Shown: in pieces, positions 1 to 5,875 of the stretch | Numbering within the stretch: the first letter of the stretch is position 1 | Layout of the letters: every line of letters starts with the position of its first letter | From: Phycisphaeraceae bacterium | GTDB lineage: Bacteria; Planctomycetota; Phycisphaerae; Phycisphaerales; Phycisphaeraceae | Direction: 5' to 3' | Assembly (NCBI GenBank): GCA_028281215.1 | Contig: JANQKH010000106.1 | Location: 1 to 13,676, forward strand | Length of the DNA stretch: 13,676 nt | Notes under the pieces: model-generated | Database searches by the model: none | Seen by the model: only the letters and a program-made list of their open reading frames with translations | Told to the model about the DNA's origin: nothing | Translations under genes and position numbers: made by a program

Positions 1-97
1 GCAGCACCACATGACTGAATTCGAGGCAGAGGAAGCGGCCGCCCGGTCTCAGCACACGCCGCGCCTCCGCCAAAGCCCCGTCGATATCCGTGACGTT
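1..97 (-). pseudogene. ubiE: UbiE/MenG methyltransferase internal fragment, out of frame with the M32 start
   Basis: Read on the minus strand from 97, the frame gives NVTDIDGALAEA followed by RRVLRPGGRFLCLEFSHV. This matches the conserved region of the ubiquinone/menaquinone C-methyltransferase UbiE/MenG (typically 'RNVTD...RVLKPGGR...LEFS'), a SAM-dependent enzyme of quinone synthesis. The wording 'RFLCLEFSHV' resembles proteobacterial, especially alphaproteobacterial, versions more than planctomycete ones, from memory only. There is no start codon or upstream half of UbiE; the M32 N-terminus is there instead, in a different frame. The rest of the gene would lie left of position 1. It is either the product of a deletion or recombination, or a misjoin during assembly. 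Confidence 0.6.
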
Positions 98-242
98 CCA
101 ATCCCTTCGGCGGCATCAGCGTTTCCTGATCCCAGCCCAGCAGTGATGCCGTGCTGGCCAGTAGGTTCGCTTCGCGTGCATGCTCGATCAGTTCACTGTA
201 CGGCGTGGAGGTGACGATCGCGGTGTCGGACGTCATACGCAT
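1..242 (-). CDS. M32 (Taq-type) carboxypeptidase N-terminus, chimeric and open at window edge
   Basis: The frame begins MRMTSDTAIVTSTPY and contains LLGWDQETLMPPKG, the N-terminal signature of M32 metallocarboxypeptidases (normally about 500 residues, cytosolic, releasing C-terminal residues; the catalytic HExxH lies much further on). Only about 48 residues match. From about position 100 toward 1 the same frame reads a Gly/Arg/Pro-rich stretch unlike M32, while another frame there reads as UbiE. The gene is therefore broken or chimeric. The start at 242 is chosen because AAGGA lies about nine bases upstream; the ATG at 236 is the alternative. It diverges from the LysM gene across a 190-base spacer. 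The M32 call is good for the N-terminus only; whether the cell holds an intact copy cannot be seen. Confidence 0.6.
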   Translation of the reverse strand, partial: MRMTSDTAIVTSTPYSELIEHAREANLLASTASLLGWDQETLMPPKGLERHGYRRGFGGGAACAETGRPLPLPRIQSCGA

Positions 243-432
243 GAGGTGTTTCCTTTTCGATTCCGAACGATATGTCGGCCCCGCATTTTAACGAAGTCTA
301 TTGCTTCGGGGTTTGTCCTGCGTGCAACACTCATCGCCGGACAACCTTTCAACTCGTCGGCGTCGTTCCTCCGATAACCGTTGGAGAGTCGCCATGGACG
401 GCTGTTGAACATTGTTCAGGAAAGGATTTCCC
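243..432. promoter_or_regulatory. Divergent intergenic region between the M32 and LysM genes
   Basis: This 190-base spacer must carry the promoters of two divergent genes. No convincing -35/-10 pair was recognised. The only clear structures are the minus-strand AAGGA ahead of the M32 start and, at the right end, a 13-base palindrome next to the LysM ribosome binding site. Confidence 0.4.
406..418. promoter_or_regulatory. Palindrome TGAACA-T-TGTTCA ahead of the LysM gene
   Basis: A perfect 6-base inverted repeat with one central base, abutting the ribosome binding region (AGGAAAGGA, 418-426) of the LysM lipoprotein gene. It could be an operator or a short mRNA hairpin near the ribosome site. 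A palindrome this short can arise by chance. Confidence 0.3.
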
Positions 433-870
433 ATGAATCGATTTGCTTTACTCGCCGCGCTATTGACGGTCGCCCTCGTTGCCTCGACCGGTTGCAAGAG
501 CCACGACTCAAAGTCGATGGCACAAGTGCCCCCACCGGCGCCGACTGGACCGCCCGTTACTTCGTCGAATACTGACCTTTACAGCACCAGTACAACCACC
601 AGCACGGTGCCCCCGGTTACACCTATTGATCCGACACCGATTCCCACGTTGCCAAGGACGCAGGAAAACGACGTCGAAACCGTTACGCTCGGCGCGCCGG
701 TGAACACCACCACGACCAGCAGCACGTACGTCGTCCAGCGCGGTGACACGCTGTGGCGGATTGCTTCGAACAAGTATGGCGACGGACAGAAATGGCGCGA
801 CATCGTCAACGCCAACCCTGGCCTGACCCCGCAGCAACTGCGCATCGGTCAGACGATCAAGTTGCCGTAA
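433..870 (+). CDS. LysM-domain lipoprotein
   Basis: A protein of 145 residues. The N-terminus MNRFALLAALLTVALVASTGC is a lipoprotein signal peptide with lipobox ASTGC, so Cys21 is probably lipidated and the protein anchored in a membrane facing the periplasm. Residues of about 25-95 form a Thr/Ser/Pro-rich linker with little predicted structure. The C-terminal 47 residues are one LysM domain, starting YVVQRGDTLWRIASNKYGDG and ending IGQTIKLP, which in the family binds N-acetylglucosamine-containing glycan such as peptidoglycan. No catalytic domain is present, so a tethering or scaffold role is likely. The start at 433 is preferred over one at 412 because AGGAAAGGA sits just upstream and the signal peptide then starts correctly. 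A strong terminator follows, so the gene is probably monocistronic. Confidence 0.9.
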   Translation: MNRFALLAALLTVALVASTGCKSHDSKSMAQVPPPAPTGPPVTSSNTDLYSTSTTTSTVPPVTPIDPTPIPTLPRTQENDVETVTLGAPVNTTTTSSTYVVQRGDTLWRIASNKYGDGQKWRDIVNANPGLTPQQLRIGQTIKLP

Positions 871-908
871 GCCGGATACGCAAGCTTCATGCGAAGATGG
901 TCCTGCAC

Positions 909-931
909 AAGCCCGGTTTGCCGGGCTTTTT
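909..931 (+). terminator. Rho-independent terminator of the LysM gene
   Basis: A perfect 8-base stem (AAGCCCGG, loop TTTG, CCGGGCTT) is followed directly by a short T run on the plus strand. It lies 39 bases past the LysM stop and just outside the stop of the convergent minus-strand gene. It lacks a T run in the minus direction, so it should mainly serve the plus strand. Confidence 0.85.
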
Positions 932-937
932 CATGCG

Positions 938-1357
938 CTAACTCGCCGCCCGCAACTGCTGCACAAACGCTGCGCCGTACGTGCCGGCAAAGAATCCCCA
1001 CACGCCAGTAAACAGAATATGCACGCTCGTGTTGAAGCGGTGGCCGATCCAGAGTTTGCGATCATAGACAAACCATTGTGTGAACAGGCGTACCGTCCAG
1101 AAGAGGGCGAGGCCGTCGGTGAGCACTCGGCCTGCGAGCGATTGTTCAATCAACGCGTTGGCGAAAAATAGCGACAGTGCGCCGAACATCGCCAGCAACA
1201 GAATGATGAATCCCATGTGCACAAAGAACACCTGCCGCGTCAACAGCGAAACCTTTTGCAACTCGTCCCGCCACTTGAGCCGGCGAGCGGCTTCAACGTT
1301 GACAAGCACCAAAGCGAACATGAGCACACCGACGATTTGCAAACACAGTTTAAGCAT
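938..1357 (-). CDS. Small four-helix membrane protein, paralogue of the gene at 2313-2729
   Basis: A 139-residue, very hydrophobic protein with about four membrane helices (about 4-21, 43-66, 77-95, 112-133). No named family was recognised. It aligns without gaps to the protein at 2313-2729: LKWRDEL against LNWRSEL, TRQ against SRQ twelve residues later, then LFW 44 residues on, and QWFVYD against QFFVFD. The start at 1357 is chosen because AGGAGGTG lies about eight bases upstream; an earlier ATG at 1387 would put that site inside the gene. It is the last gene of the leftward cluster, 51 bases after the DUF2071 gene. The shared charged motif between helices 1 and 2 suggests a conserved functional or partner-binding site; the role is unknown. 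Confidence 0.8.
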   Translation of the reverse strand: MLKLCLQIVGVLMFALVLVNVEAARRLKWRDELQKVSLLTRQVFFVHMGFIILLLAMFGALSLFFANALIEQSLAGRVLTDGLALFWTVRLFTQWFVYDRKLWIGHRFNTSVHILFTGVWGFFAGTYGAAFVQQLRAAS

Positions 1358-1408
1358 GCGGACCACCTCCTCTGCACGATGGCGCATTCGCTTTGCGAGT
1401 TAACGCAT

Positions 1409-2302
1409 TCAAACATTCATGTCCCACGCGCGGCTGGTGAATCGGCCGTTGATGCATTGCGGTCGGCCTACCCAGACATCCAGCGTGCCGGGGGAATAGT
1501 TCGCGCCGGTGTAACTCGCCTGTTCCATCCACCCCCCGGTGGTTGCTAGTAAGCCGGCTTCTTCCACGCGGACGTCAATGGGTGTTTGCGCCCACGGTTC
1601 GTGCCAGACGCGAAACAAGCGCTGCACGCCTCGCCGTTCGGTGAACGCGGTGTAACGCTCCATCAACCAGGCGCTCAGCGAGCCGGCCGGACAGGGTTCA
1701 AACGCCGCGGATGAATTCACCTGCGCGTGATAGATCAATTGATCAGCACCGTCCGATGCATGTGCACTGACCGTGCCGTGCAGTTCGCCTCGTTCATGGT
1801 TGTGTCGGTAAAAGTGATGCCCATAGCGGTAGGGCAATCCGAACGTGCGCGAACCGATGAATACACTCAACGGGTTGGGTAACCACTCGGCGAGAAAGAA
1901 GATGCCCGGCTCGCCGCGATGCGTCACGTAGGTCCGTACGTTGAGGAACGCATGGTTTGACGTGGGCGCGGAAAGCCATTCGGTCAGTCTACCGCCGATG
2001 CAAGGCCGCAACCGTTGCATCGTGAACGCCACCAAGCTGACGTACGCCTTGCCGCCGCGCGTGTCGAGTGAATAGGGCACCAACGGCTGTAATACTTCGG
2101 GCGACATCTCGTAGTGCATGAACACCGCGCGAACCCAGTCATTGATCAGCATCGGCCCGCCTTCGGTCACCTCAAGCCGACGTCGCGCCGCTTGCGACAG
2201 CGCGAAGCGTTCGTCATGCATCGCTTGAGCTGGATCGGCATGCGGCATCTTTGCGACAGGTGCGTCGGGCCGGTCGTACGATGGCGTTGTCAACAAAGTC
2301 AT
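1409..2302 (-). CDS. DUF2071 (YqjF-like, COG3361) family protein
   Basis: A protein of 297 residues. After a polar N-terminal extension of about 45 residues it shows the DUF2071 pattern: a segment resembling 'W...F.HYE..PE.LQPLVP', then GGKAYVSLVAFTMQRLRP, FLNVRTYVTHRGEPGIFFLAEW and FGLPYRYG. The family has a lipocalin-like/acetoacetate-decarboxylase-like beta barrel by fold comparison, but no established reaction. No signal peptide or membrane segment is seen, so it is probably cytosolic. AAGGAG lies just before the ATG and overlaps the stop of the preceding membrane protein gene, ten bases away, so the two are probably translated together. Its place between two paralogous membrane proteins and downstream of an acyltransferase-like gene suggests a role with a lipid or small hydrophobic ligand (inference). 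The long N-terminal extension is somewhat unusual; a later start cannot be excluded. Confidence 0.85.
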   Translation of the reverse strand: MTLLTTPSYDRPDAPVAKMPHADPAQAMHDERFALSQAARRRLEVTEGGPMLINDWVRAVFMHYEMSPEVLQPLVPYSLDTRGGKAYVSLVAFTMQRLRPCIGGRLTEWLSAPTSNHAFLNVRTYVTHRGEPGIFFLAEWLPNPLSVFIGSRTFGLPYRYGHHFYRHNHERGELHGTVSAHASDGADQLIYHAQVNSSAAFEPCPAGSLSAWLMERYTAFTERRGVQRLFRVWHEPWAQTPIDVRVEEAGLLATTGGWMEQASYTGANYSPGTLDVWVGRPQCINGRFTSRAWDMNV

Positions 2303-2312
2303 GGCCGTCTCC

Positions 2313-2729
2313 TTATGCCGTCGGCGCGACTGCGGTGTAGCCGTAAACCGTTGAAAAATAAATGAAAACGAGTGTCAAGCCGTGATATCCGCACTTGAGC
2401 CACGTGTTAGTCAAAAACGGTTTCGCGTCGAACACGAAGAACTGAATCGCGAGCCGGGACAGCCAGAACAGCGCGATGAACGCACACACACTGCGCGCCA
2501 GCAACGTGCCGGTCACCAAGCCCTCCGCATTGATCAACGACAACACACCGAATGAGATGATCACCAGCACGATGAACACGCCATGCGTCCAGATCAGTTG
2601 TCGCGACAGCGGATGCAACTTCGCCAGCTCGCTACGCCAGTTAAGCACTTGTGGTACCAACGCGCTGGCAATCAACACACCGAAGTGCAGTAACCCGCCG
2701 ATGAGAATCAATGTTTCTAGTGTGGTCAT
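2313..2729 (-). CDS. Small four-helix membrane protein, paralogue of the gene at 938-1357
   Basis: A 138-residue hydrophobic protein with about four membrane helices (about 6-25, 47-68, 79-100, 112-132). No named family was recognised. It shares LNWRSEL (29-35), SRQ (42-44), LFW (87-89) and FFVFD (98-101) at identical spacing with the protein at 938-1357, so the two arose by duplication or both belong to one family. AAGGAG lies six bases before the ATG. It follows the DCC/acyltransferase gene by 33 bases and precedes DUF2071 by ten, consistent with one transcript. It might be an integral partner of the acyltransferase or a transporter subunit; neither is shown. Confidence 0.8.
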   Translation of the reverse strand: MTTLETLILIGGLLHFGVLIASALVPQVLNWRSELAKLHPLSRQLIWTHGVFIVLVIISFGVLSLINAEGLVTGTLLARSVCAFIALFWLSRLAIQFFVFDAKPFLTNTWLKCGYHGLTLVFIYFSTVYGYTAVAPTA

Positions 2730-2762
2730 GACGGACTCCTTTTCAGGCTGAACCCGTTAGAG

Positions 2763-4052
2763 CTATGACACTGCTCCAATCGCTTCAATAAAAGGCCAGA
2801 TCACGTTTTGGATAAATGGCGTATGGGCTAACAGTGGTGCGGGCAATGCAACAGTCAAAACGGCGAAGATCCGTCCACTCGCGCCACGTGAAAGACCCAG
2901 TCGTCGCGCACCTCGACTGCGTTCCAATGTCAAGCCCATGGCCTGGATCAGGAAGTAAAGCGTGGGCAATCCGTATCCGCCGCGAGCAGGAACGGAGATG
3001 ACGAGGTCGTGTACCAGTCCCGACGCAAGGAAGGAACCCCACAGCGCCCATCGTGCCCCGATTCGCCGGCGCAGCGGATCAAACAGATGGTCGAACGCCA
3101 GGTTCTTGAACGCGAGGTTCCAACGTTTGCCCCAAAACTCGCCAACACTTCGTGCGAGCAGCGGGCTTTGCATGAGCGGTTGTGCATCAATCCCCATGGT
3201 TCGCCACGTGTTGGAAAGCAGATGGAACACGCCGCAGTGAAGCAGCAGAATCAAACCGGCCATACCCACCCAACTCGCGAGTATCGTTTGATTGTTTCCG
3301 AACTGTCGCACGCCGAGCCAGATCAGGGCGATACCCAGTGCGCATTTGGTGATCCCGGCCAACCATTCGTGTGCTGATGGTGTGCCGACCGTTCGCGTGG
3401 CGTCAAGAAATACCTTCGCATCCATTCCCGGCCATGCGAAGAGGTAAGCCAATACACGGCCGGCACTAAGTTTCCCCCGGCCCCCAAAAGCCCGCGTAAA
3501 TGTCAACCACTTGCATCCGAAGTAAACCGCCACGGCAAGCAGCCACATGAATTGCCACGGTTCCCAGTCGACTCCCATTTGAATCGCCACCGCAGGCAGA
3601 ACTAGCAACGGCAGCCAGGCGGCTAGTGACCGCCACATCATGCCACGACGAGGCGGGGCATTGATCGCACAATGCCCCGCAATGCAGTAGCGATGGTTGG
3701 CAACCCATTCATAAACGCCATGCGTGATCCAGCGAAATCCCGGCAAACCAAGCAACCACCCAGTCGGCCACAACCACCACGCATATCGGAACAAGGTGAT
3801 AAACGCATCTCCGCCGCCGAAGCGCTGGCCGTCTGACAAGATTAACCACACCCGATTCGGTGTTTCGCCTTCCTTCAAACCAAGATCTTCGCGCACCCAA
3901 GGCACCTGCTGGGCGACAAACACAATGCCGCGCGGTTCAAAGATCGGACGAAGCCGCTCCACGGTTTTCACGCAAAGCACGCACTCGCCGTCGTAGCAAA
4001 ACGCCCCCTTGTAAGCAGAACAAACAGTCTGGTTTGTTATTTCAGTAAACAC
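2763..4052 (-). CDS. DCC (DUF393) thioredoxin-like domain fused to MBOAT wax-synthase-like acyltransferase
   Basis: A protein of 429 residues in two parts. Residues of about 16-125 are a DCC/YuxK domain: FCYDGECVLC holds the Dx2Cx2C motif (D21, C24, C27), followed by a Gly-rich 'GGGDAFITLFRY' segment; the family has a thioredoxin-like fold and a presumed redox role. Residues of about 140-425 carry about seven membrane helices and wax-synthase-type MBOAT signatures: LLSNTWRTMGI, SVGEFWGKRWN (N312) and SGLVHD (H348), where the Asn and His match the catalytic pair of membrane-bound O-acyltransferases. Such enzymes move an acyl chain from acyl-CoA to an alcohol in the membrane. The substrate here is unknown. 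The start is GTG, with AAGGA eight bases before it; no ATG lies in frame ahead of the DCC motif. The start codon sits inside a 20-base palindrome. First gene of the leftward cluster. Confidence 0.8.
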   Translation of the reverse strand: MFTEITNQTVCSAYKGAFCYDGECVLCVKTVERLRPIFEPRGIVFVAQQVPWVREDLGLKEGETPNRVWLILSDGQRFGGGDAFITLFRYAWWLWPTGWLLGLPGFRWITHGVYEWVANHRYCIAGHCAINAPPRRGMMWRSLAAWLPLLVLPAVAIQMGVDWEPWQFMWLLAVAVYFGCKWLTFTRAFGGRGKLSAGRVLAYLFAWPGMDAKVFLDATRTVGTPSAHEWLAGITKCALGIALIWLGVRQFGNNQTILASWVGMAGLILLLHCGVFHLLSNTWRTMGIDAQPLMQSPLLARSVGEFWGKRWNLAFKNLAFDHLFDPLRRRIGARWALWGSFLASGLVHDLVISVPARGGYGLPTLYFLIQAMGLTLERSRGARRLGLSRGASGRIFAVLTVALPAPLLAHTPFIQNVIWPFIEAIGAVS

Positions 4053-4058
4053 TGAAAT
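4039..4058. promoter_or_regulatory. 20-base palindrome over the start codon of the DCC/MBOAT gene (operator site A)
   Basis: ATTTCAGT-AAAC-ACTGAAAT is a perfect inverted repeat with 8-base arms. It covers the GTG start of the DCC/acyltransferase gene (4052) and lies just after a minus-strand GATAAT (4063-4058) that could be a -10 element. It matches the palindrome on the regulator's promoter at 4748-4767 in 14 of 16 arm positions with the same 4-base spacer. It is best read as a binding site for the GbsR-like regulator, although in RNA it would also form a hairpin with the start codon near its tip. Confidence 0.65.
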
Positions 4059-4167
4059 TATCCTTCAAATAAAAAAGTCATGAATCCAGAGTCGTTCAAT
4101 TGACCGAAGTTCGTTGCATGTCGTCCCTCTAAATTCCGTACTCTAAAATCACAATTTCGCCTTGGCT

Positions 4168-4698
4168 TCATCCTGTCAACCCCAGGAACTTCTTTAACCT
4201 GCCGCCCATCTTCGCGAACTTGATCACCGCGCCGGTTGGCAGCCGGCGCATCTGACTGTACCAACTTGACATCGTCTCGAAAAAGTTGAGTAGTTCCGCC
4301 AGCCGGGCGCGAGTGTGTTCGTCCCGGTTGGCCGGCTGGTCCGCATCGTCCATGCATTCGCGCAGCAGCGCTAGTGTGGGGTCAATTTCGCGTTTTTTCC
4401 GCTCATCCAACACAATCTGGAACATCTCCCACACATCCTGCATCGATTCAAAATGGTCCCGCCGATCCCCCAGCACGTGTACTACACGAATGATGCCCCA
4501 GCCTTGCAATTCGCGCAGGCTCATGCTCACGTTGGACCGCGCAACACTGAGCGTCTCGGCGATCGACTCGGCGTTCAATGGCCGCGGCGAGATATAAAGC
4601 AGCGCATGAATCTGAGCCACCGTCCGATTCACCCCCCACCGCGTCCCCATCTCGCCCCAATGCAGAATGAATTTTTCCTGAACGGGCGTGAGTTCCAT
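4168..4698 (-). CDS. GbsR/MarR-like winged-helix transcriptional regulator
   Basis: A protein of 176 residues. Residues of about 5-90 form a winged helix-turn-helix typical of GbsR/MarR regulators: an N-terminal helix (TPVQEKFILHWGEMG), RTVAQIHALLYISPRPL, LNAESIAETLSVARSNVSMSLRELQ with the recognition helix at about 52-65, and the wing VLGDRRDHFE (75-84). The C-terminal half is helical and probably mediates dimerisation. GbsR is known as a choline-responsive repressor in Bacillus; the ligand here is unknown. The ATG at 4698 is chosen because AGGAGG lies six bases upstream; a TTG two codons earlier is less likely. It sits 115 bases upstream of the DCC/acyltransferase gene in the same direction. 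Palindromes on its own promoter and at that next gene suggest autoregulation and control of the cluster. Confidence 0.88.
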   Translation of the reverse strand: MELTPVQEKFILHWGEMGTRWGVNRTVAQIHALLYISPRPLNAESIAETLSVARSNVSMSLRELQGWGIIRVVHVLGDRRDHFESMQDVWEMFQIVLDERKKREIDPTLALLRECMDDADQPANRDEHTRARLAELLNFFETMSSWYSQMRRLPTGAVIKFAKMGGRLKKFLGLTG

Positions 4699-4747
4699 AG
4701 CCAACCTCCTGTCGCGCCATCGATGGAATCAATCAGATATATCATTT

Positions 4748-4767
4748 ATTTCTGTCTATACTGAAAA
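4748..4767. promoter_or_regulatory. Near-palindrome over the regulator's -10 box (operator site B)
   Basis: ATTTCTGT-CTAT-ACTGAAAA, an imperfect 8-4-8 inverted repeat with the same layout and nearly the same arms as site A at 4039-4058. It overlaps the -10 hexamer (4764-4769, minus strand) and the likely transcription start of the GbsR-like gene, the classical position for repression of its own gene. Confidence 0.65.
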
Positions 4768-4792
4768 TACTGTCCATATGAGCCCGTGTCAA
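4764..4792 (-). promoter_or_regulatory. Sigma70-type promoter of the GbsR-like regulator
   Basis: On the minus strand TTGACA (4792-4787) is followed after exactly 17 bases by TATTTT (4769-4764). The -35 is a perfect consensus and the -10 matches four of six. Transcription would begin near 4757, giving a leader of about 58 bases before the ATG at 4698. Operator site B overlaps the -10. Confidence 0.7.
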
Positions 4793-5003
4793 GGGGTTGA
4801 CGGCCAAATGTTGGCAAAAAGTAGTAAAATTCGGCAAAGGTGGATCGGAAGTGGCATTACGCGACTACACGGGGTTGGTCGTCCCGTTCTTTGATGGTTC
4901 TCGATTCAGAATGGGCAGTCCAACTTACGTTGCAGGCGTCGGGATTGTCGGGTTGTGCCAAATGGGCCAAATACCCGTCGCACGTAGAGTTTTCTGAAAG
5001 ATT
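4793..5003. other. Non-coding spacer between regulator promoter and gdpD-like gene
   Basis: About 210 bases (about 305 counting the promoter and leader) separate the regulator start from the stop of the phosphodiesterase gene. A short inverted repeat GCCAA-ATG-TTGGC lies at about 4802-4814. A plus-strand frame of 66 codons starting with TTG has no recognisable protein features. No terminator for the phosphodiesterase gene was recognised. Confidence 0.4.
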
Positions 5004-5804
5004 CTAGTCCGCCAACGCCTTGCGGATCACTGCTGGCTTGTTCGTCGTGATCGAATCCACTCCCAGTGCGGCGAAGCGTTTGGCGGTGGGAATGTCGTCG
5101 ACGGTCCAGCAGTGGAAACCCATCTTCGCGTCGCGAAGTGATTGGACGAAGGCTTGAGTGATGCTGTTGTGGGCGTTGGTGTCCAGGCCGTCTGCCTTGG
5201 TGGCGCGGAGGGTTTGTAGGATAGTGTTGATCGTCGGTGTCCATTGTCGAGCCTGTTTGTCCCGCTTGTAGCTGGTTAGCCAATAGGCTTTGATTGCGGG
5301 GATTTGTTGTTTGACCGCGGTGATGACGTCGGCGTTGAAACTGATCACCGGTGTCTGGTTCGGCTTCAGCGTGGAGGCCGCAAGCACGCGCTTGAGTTCC
5401 AGGACGGTTTCCGGGCCTGACTTGATCTCGATGAAAAACAGCTTGTCCTTCGGCACTACTTTGAGCACTTGCTCAAGCGTCGCGATGCGTTGCCCCTTCC
5501 AATTCTTACCTTTCCATGAACCGACATCGAGATCGCGAAGTTGATCGTAGGTGGCGCTGGCGATGTTGAGGTTTACGCCGGCGGTGCGCTTGGTGGTGGC
5601 GTCATGGATGCAGACGATGCGGCCGTCTTTGGTCAGTCTGAAGTCGCCTTCGATGCCGTCGGCTTCCTGTTCCCACGCAAGTTTGAACGCAGCAAGGGTG
5701 TTCTCCGGCGCATCATGTGATGCGCCGCGATGGGCGATGATCAACTGGGCGTGGCCGACGTGGGTCATCAGCAACAGGGCGACAAGTGCAAGGTATGGTT
5801 TCAT
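5004..5804 (-). CDS. Exported glycerophosphodiester phosphodiesterase
   Basis: A protein of 266 residues. MKPYLALVALLLMTHVGHA is a signal peptide, so the enzyme is probably periplasmic or secreted. The GDPD barrel starts at once with IIAHRGAS (H25, R26), APENTLAAF (E34), GIEGDFRLTKDGRIVCIHD (E52, D54, H67) and FFIEIKSG (E126, K128), and ends with the usual CWTVDD and GVDSITTNKP. H25 and H67 correspond to the catalytic histidines and E34/E52/D54/E126 to metal ligands or near neighbours. The family cleaves glycerophosphodiesters to glycerol-3-phosphate and an alcohol, recycling phospholipid head groups. Length fits the family. No Shine-Dalgarno is seen; the signal peptide supports the start. 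It lies 71 bases after the ankyrin gene on the same strand, so co-transcription is possible. Confidence 0.93.
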   Translation of the reverse strand: MKPYLALVALLLMTHVGHAQLIIAHRGASHDAPENTLAAFKLAWEQEADGIEGDFRLTKDGRIVCIHDATTKRTAGVNLNIASATYDQLRDLDVGSWKGKNWKGQRIATLEQVLKVVPKDKLFFIEIKSGPETVLELKRVLAASTLKPNQTPVISFNADVITAVKQQIPAIKAYWLTSYKRDKQARQWTPTINTILQTLRATKADGLDTNAHNSITQAFVQSLRDAKMGFHCWTVDDIPTAKRFAALGVDSITTNKPAVIRKALAD

Positions 5805-5875
5805 GGACCGATCGTACCAGGCCGATGTGTGGTTTTGATCAGTTGGCAGTCAGGTTGATGCATCACCGTCGATGT

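Noticed and set aside
18..42. GAATTC and GCGGCCGC close together near the left edge, suggesting cloning vector sequence
   Set aside because: Both lie inside coding sequence that reads as UbiE, so they are natural coincidences.
2742..2752. TTCAG-G-CTGAA inverted repeat ahead of the second gene of the cluster, as a third operator
   Set aside because: The half-sites resemble the operator arms but are shorter and spaced by one base instead of about six, so it does not fit the proposed site.
4158..4184. TTGACA on the minus strand at the end of the regulator gene as a -35 for the DCC/MBOAT gene
   Set aside because: The hexamer at 17-base spacing (AATTGT) is a poor -10, and TTGACA falls in the coding end of the regulator.
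4797..4997. Plus-strand 66-codon frame starting with TTG in the spacer
   Set aside because: Weak start, no ribosome site, no recognisable features; a chance frame is more likely.
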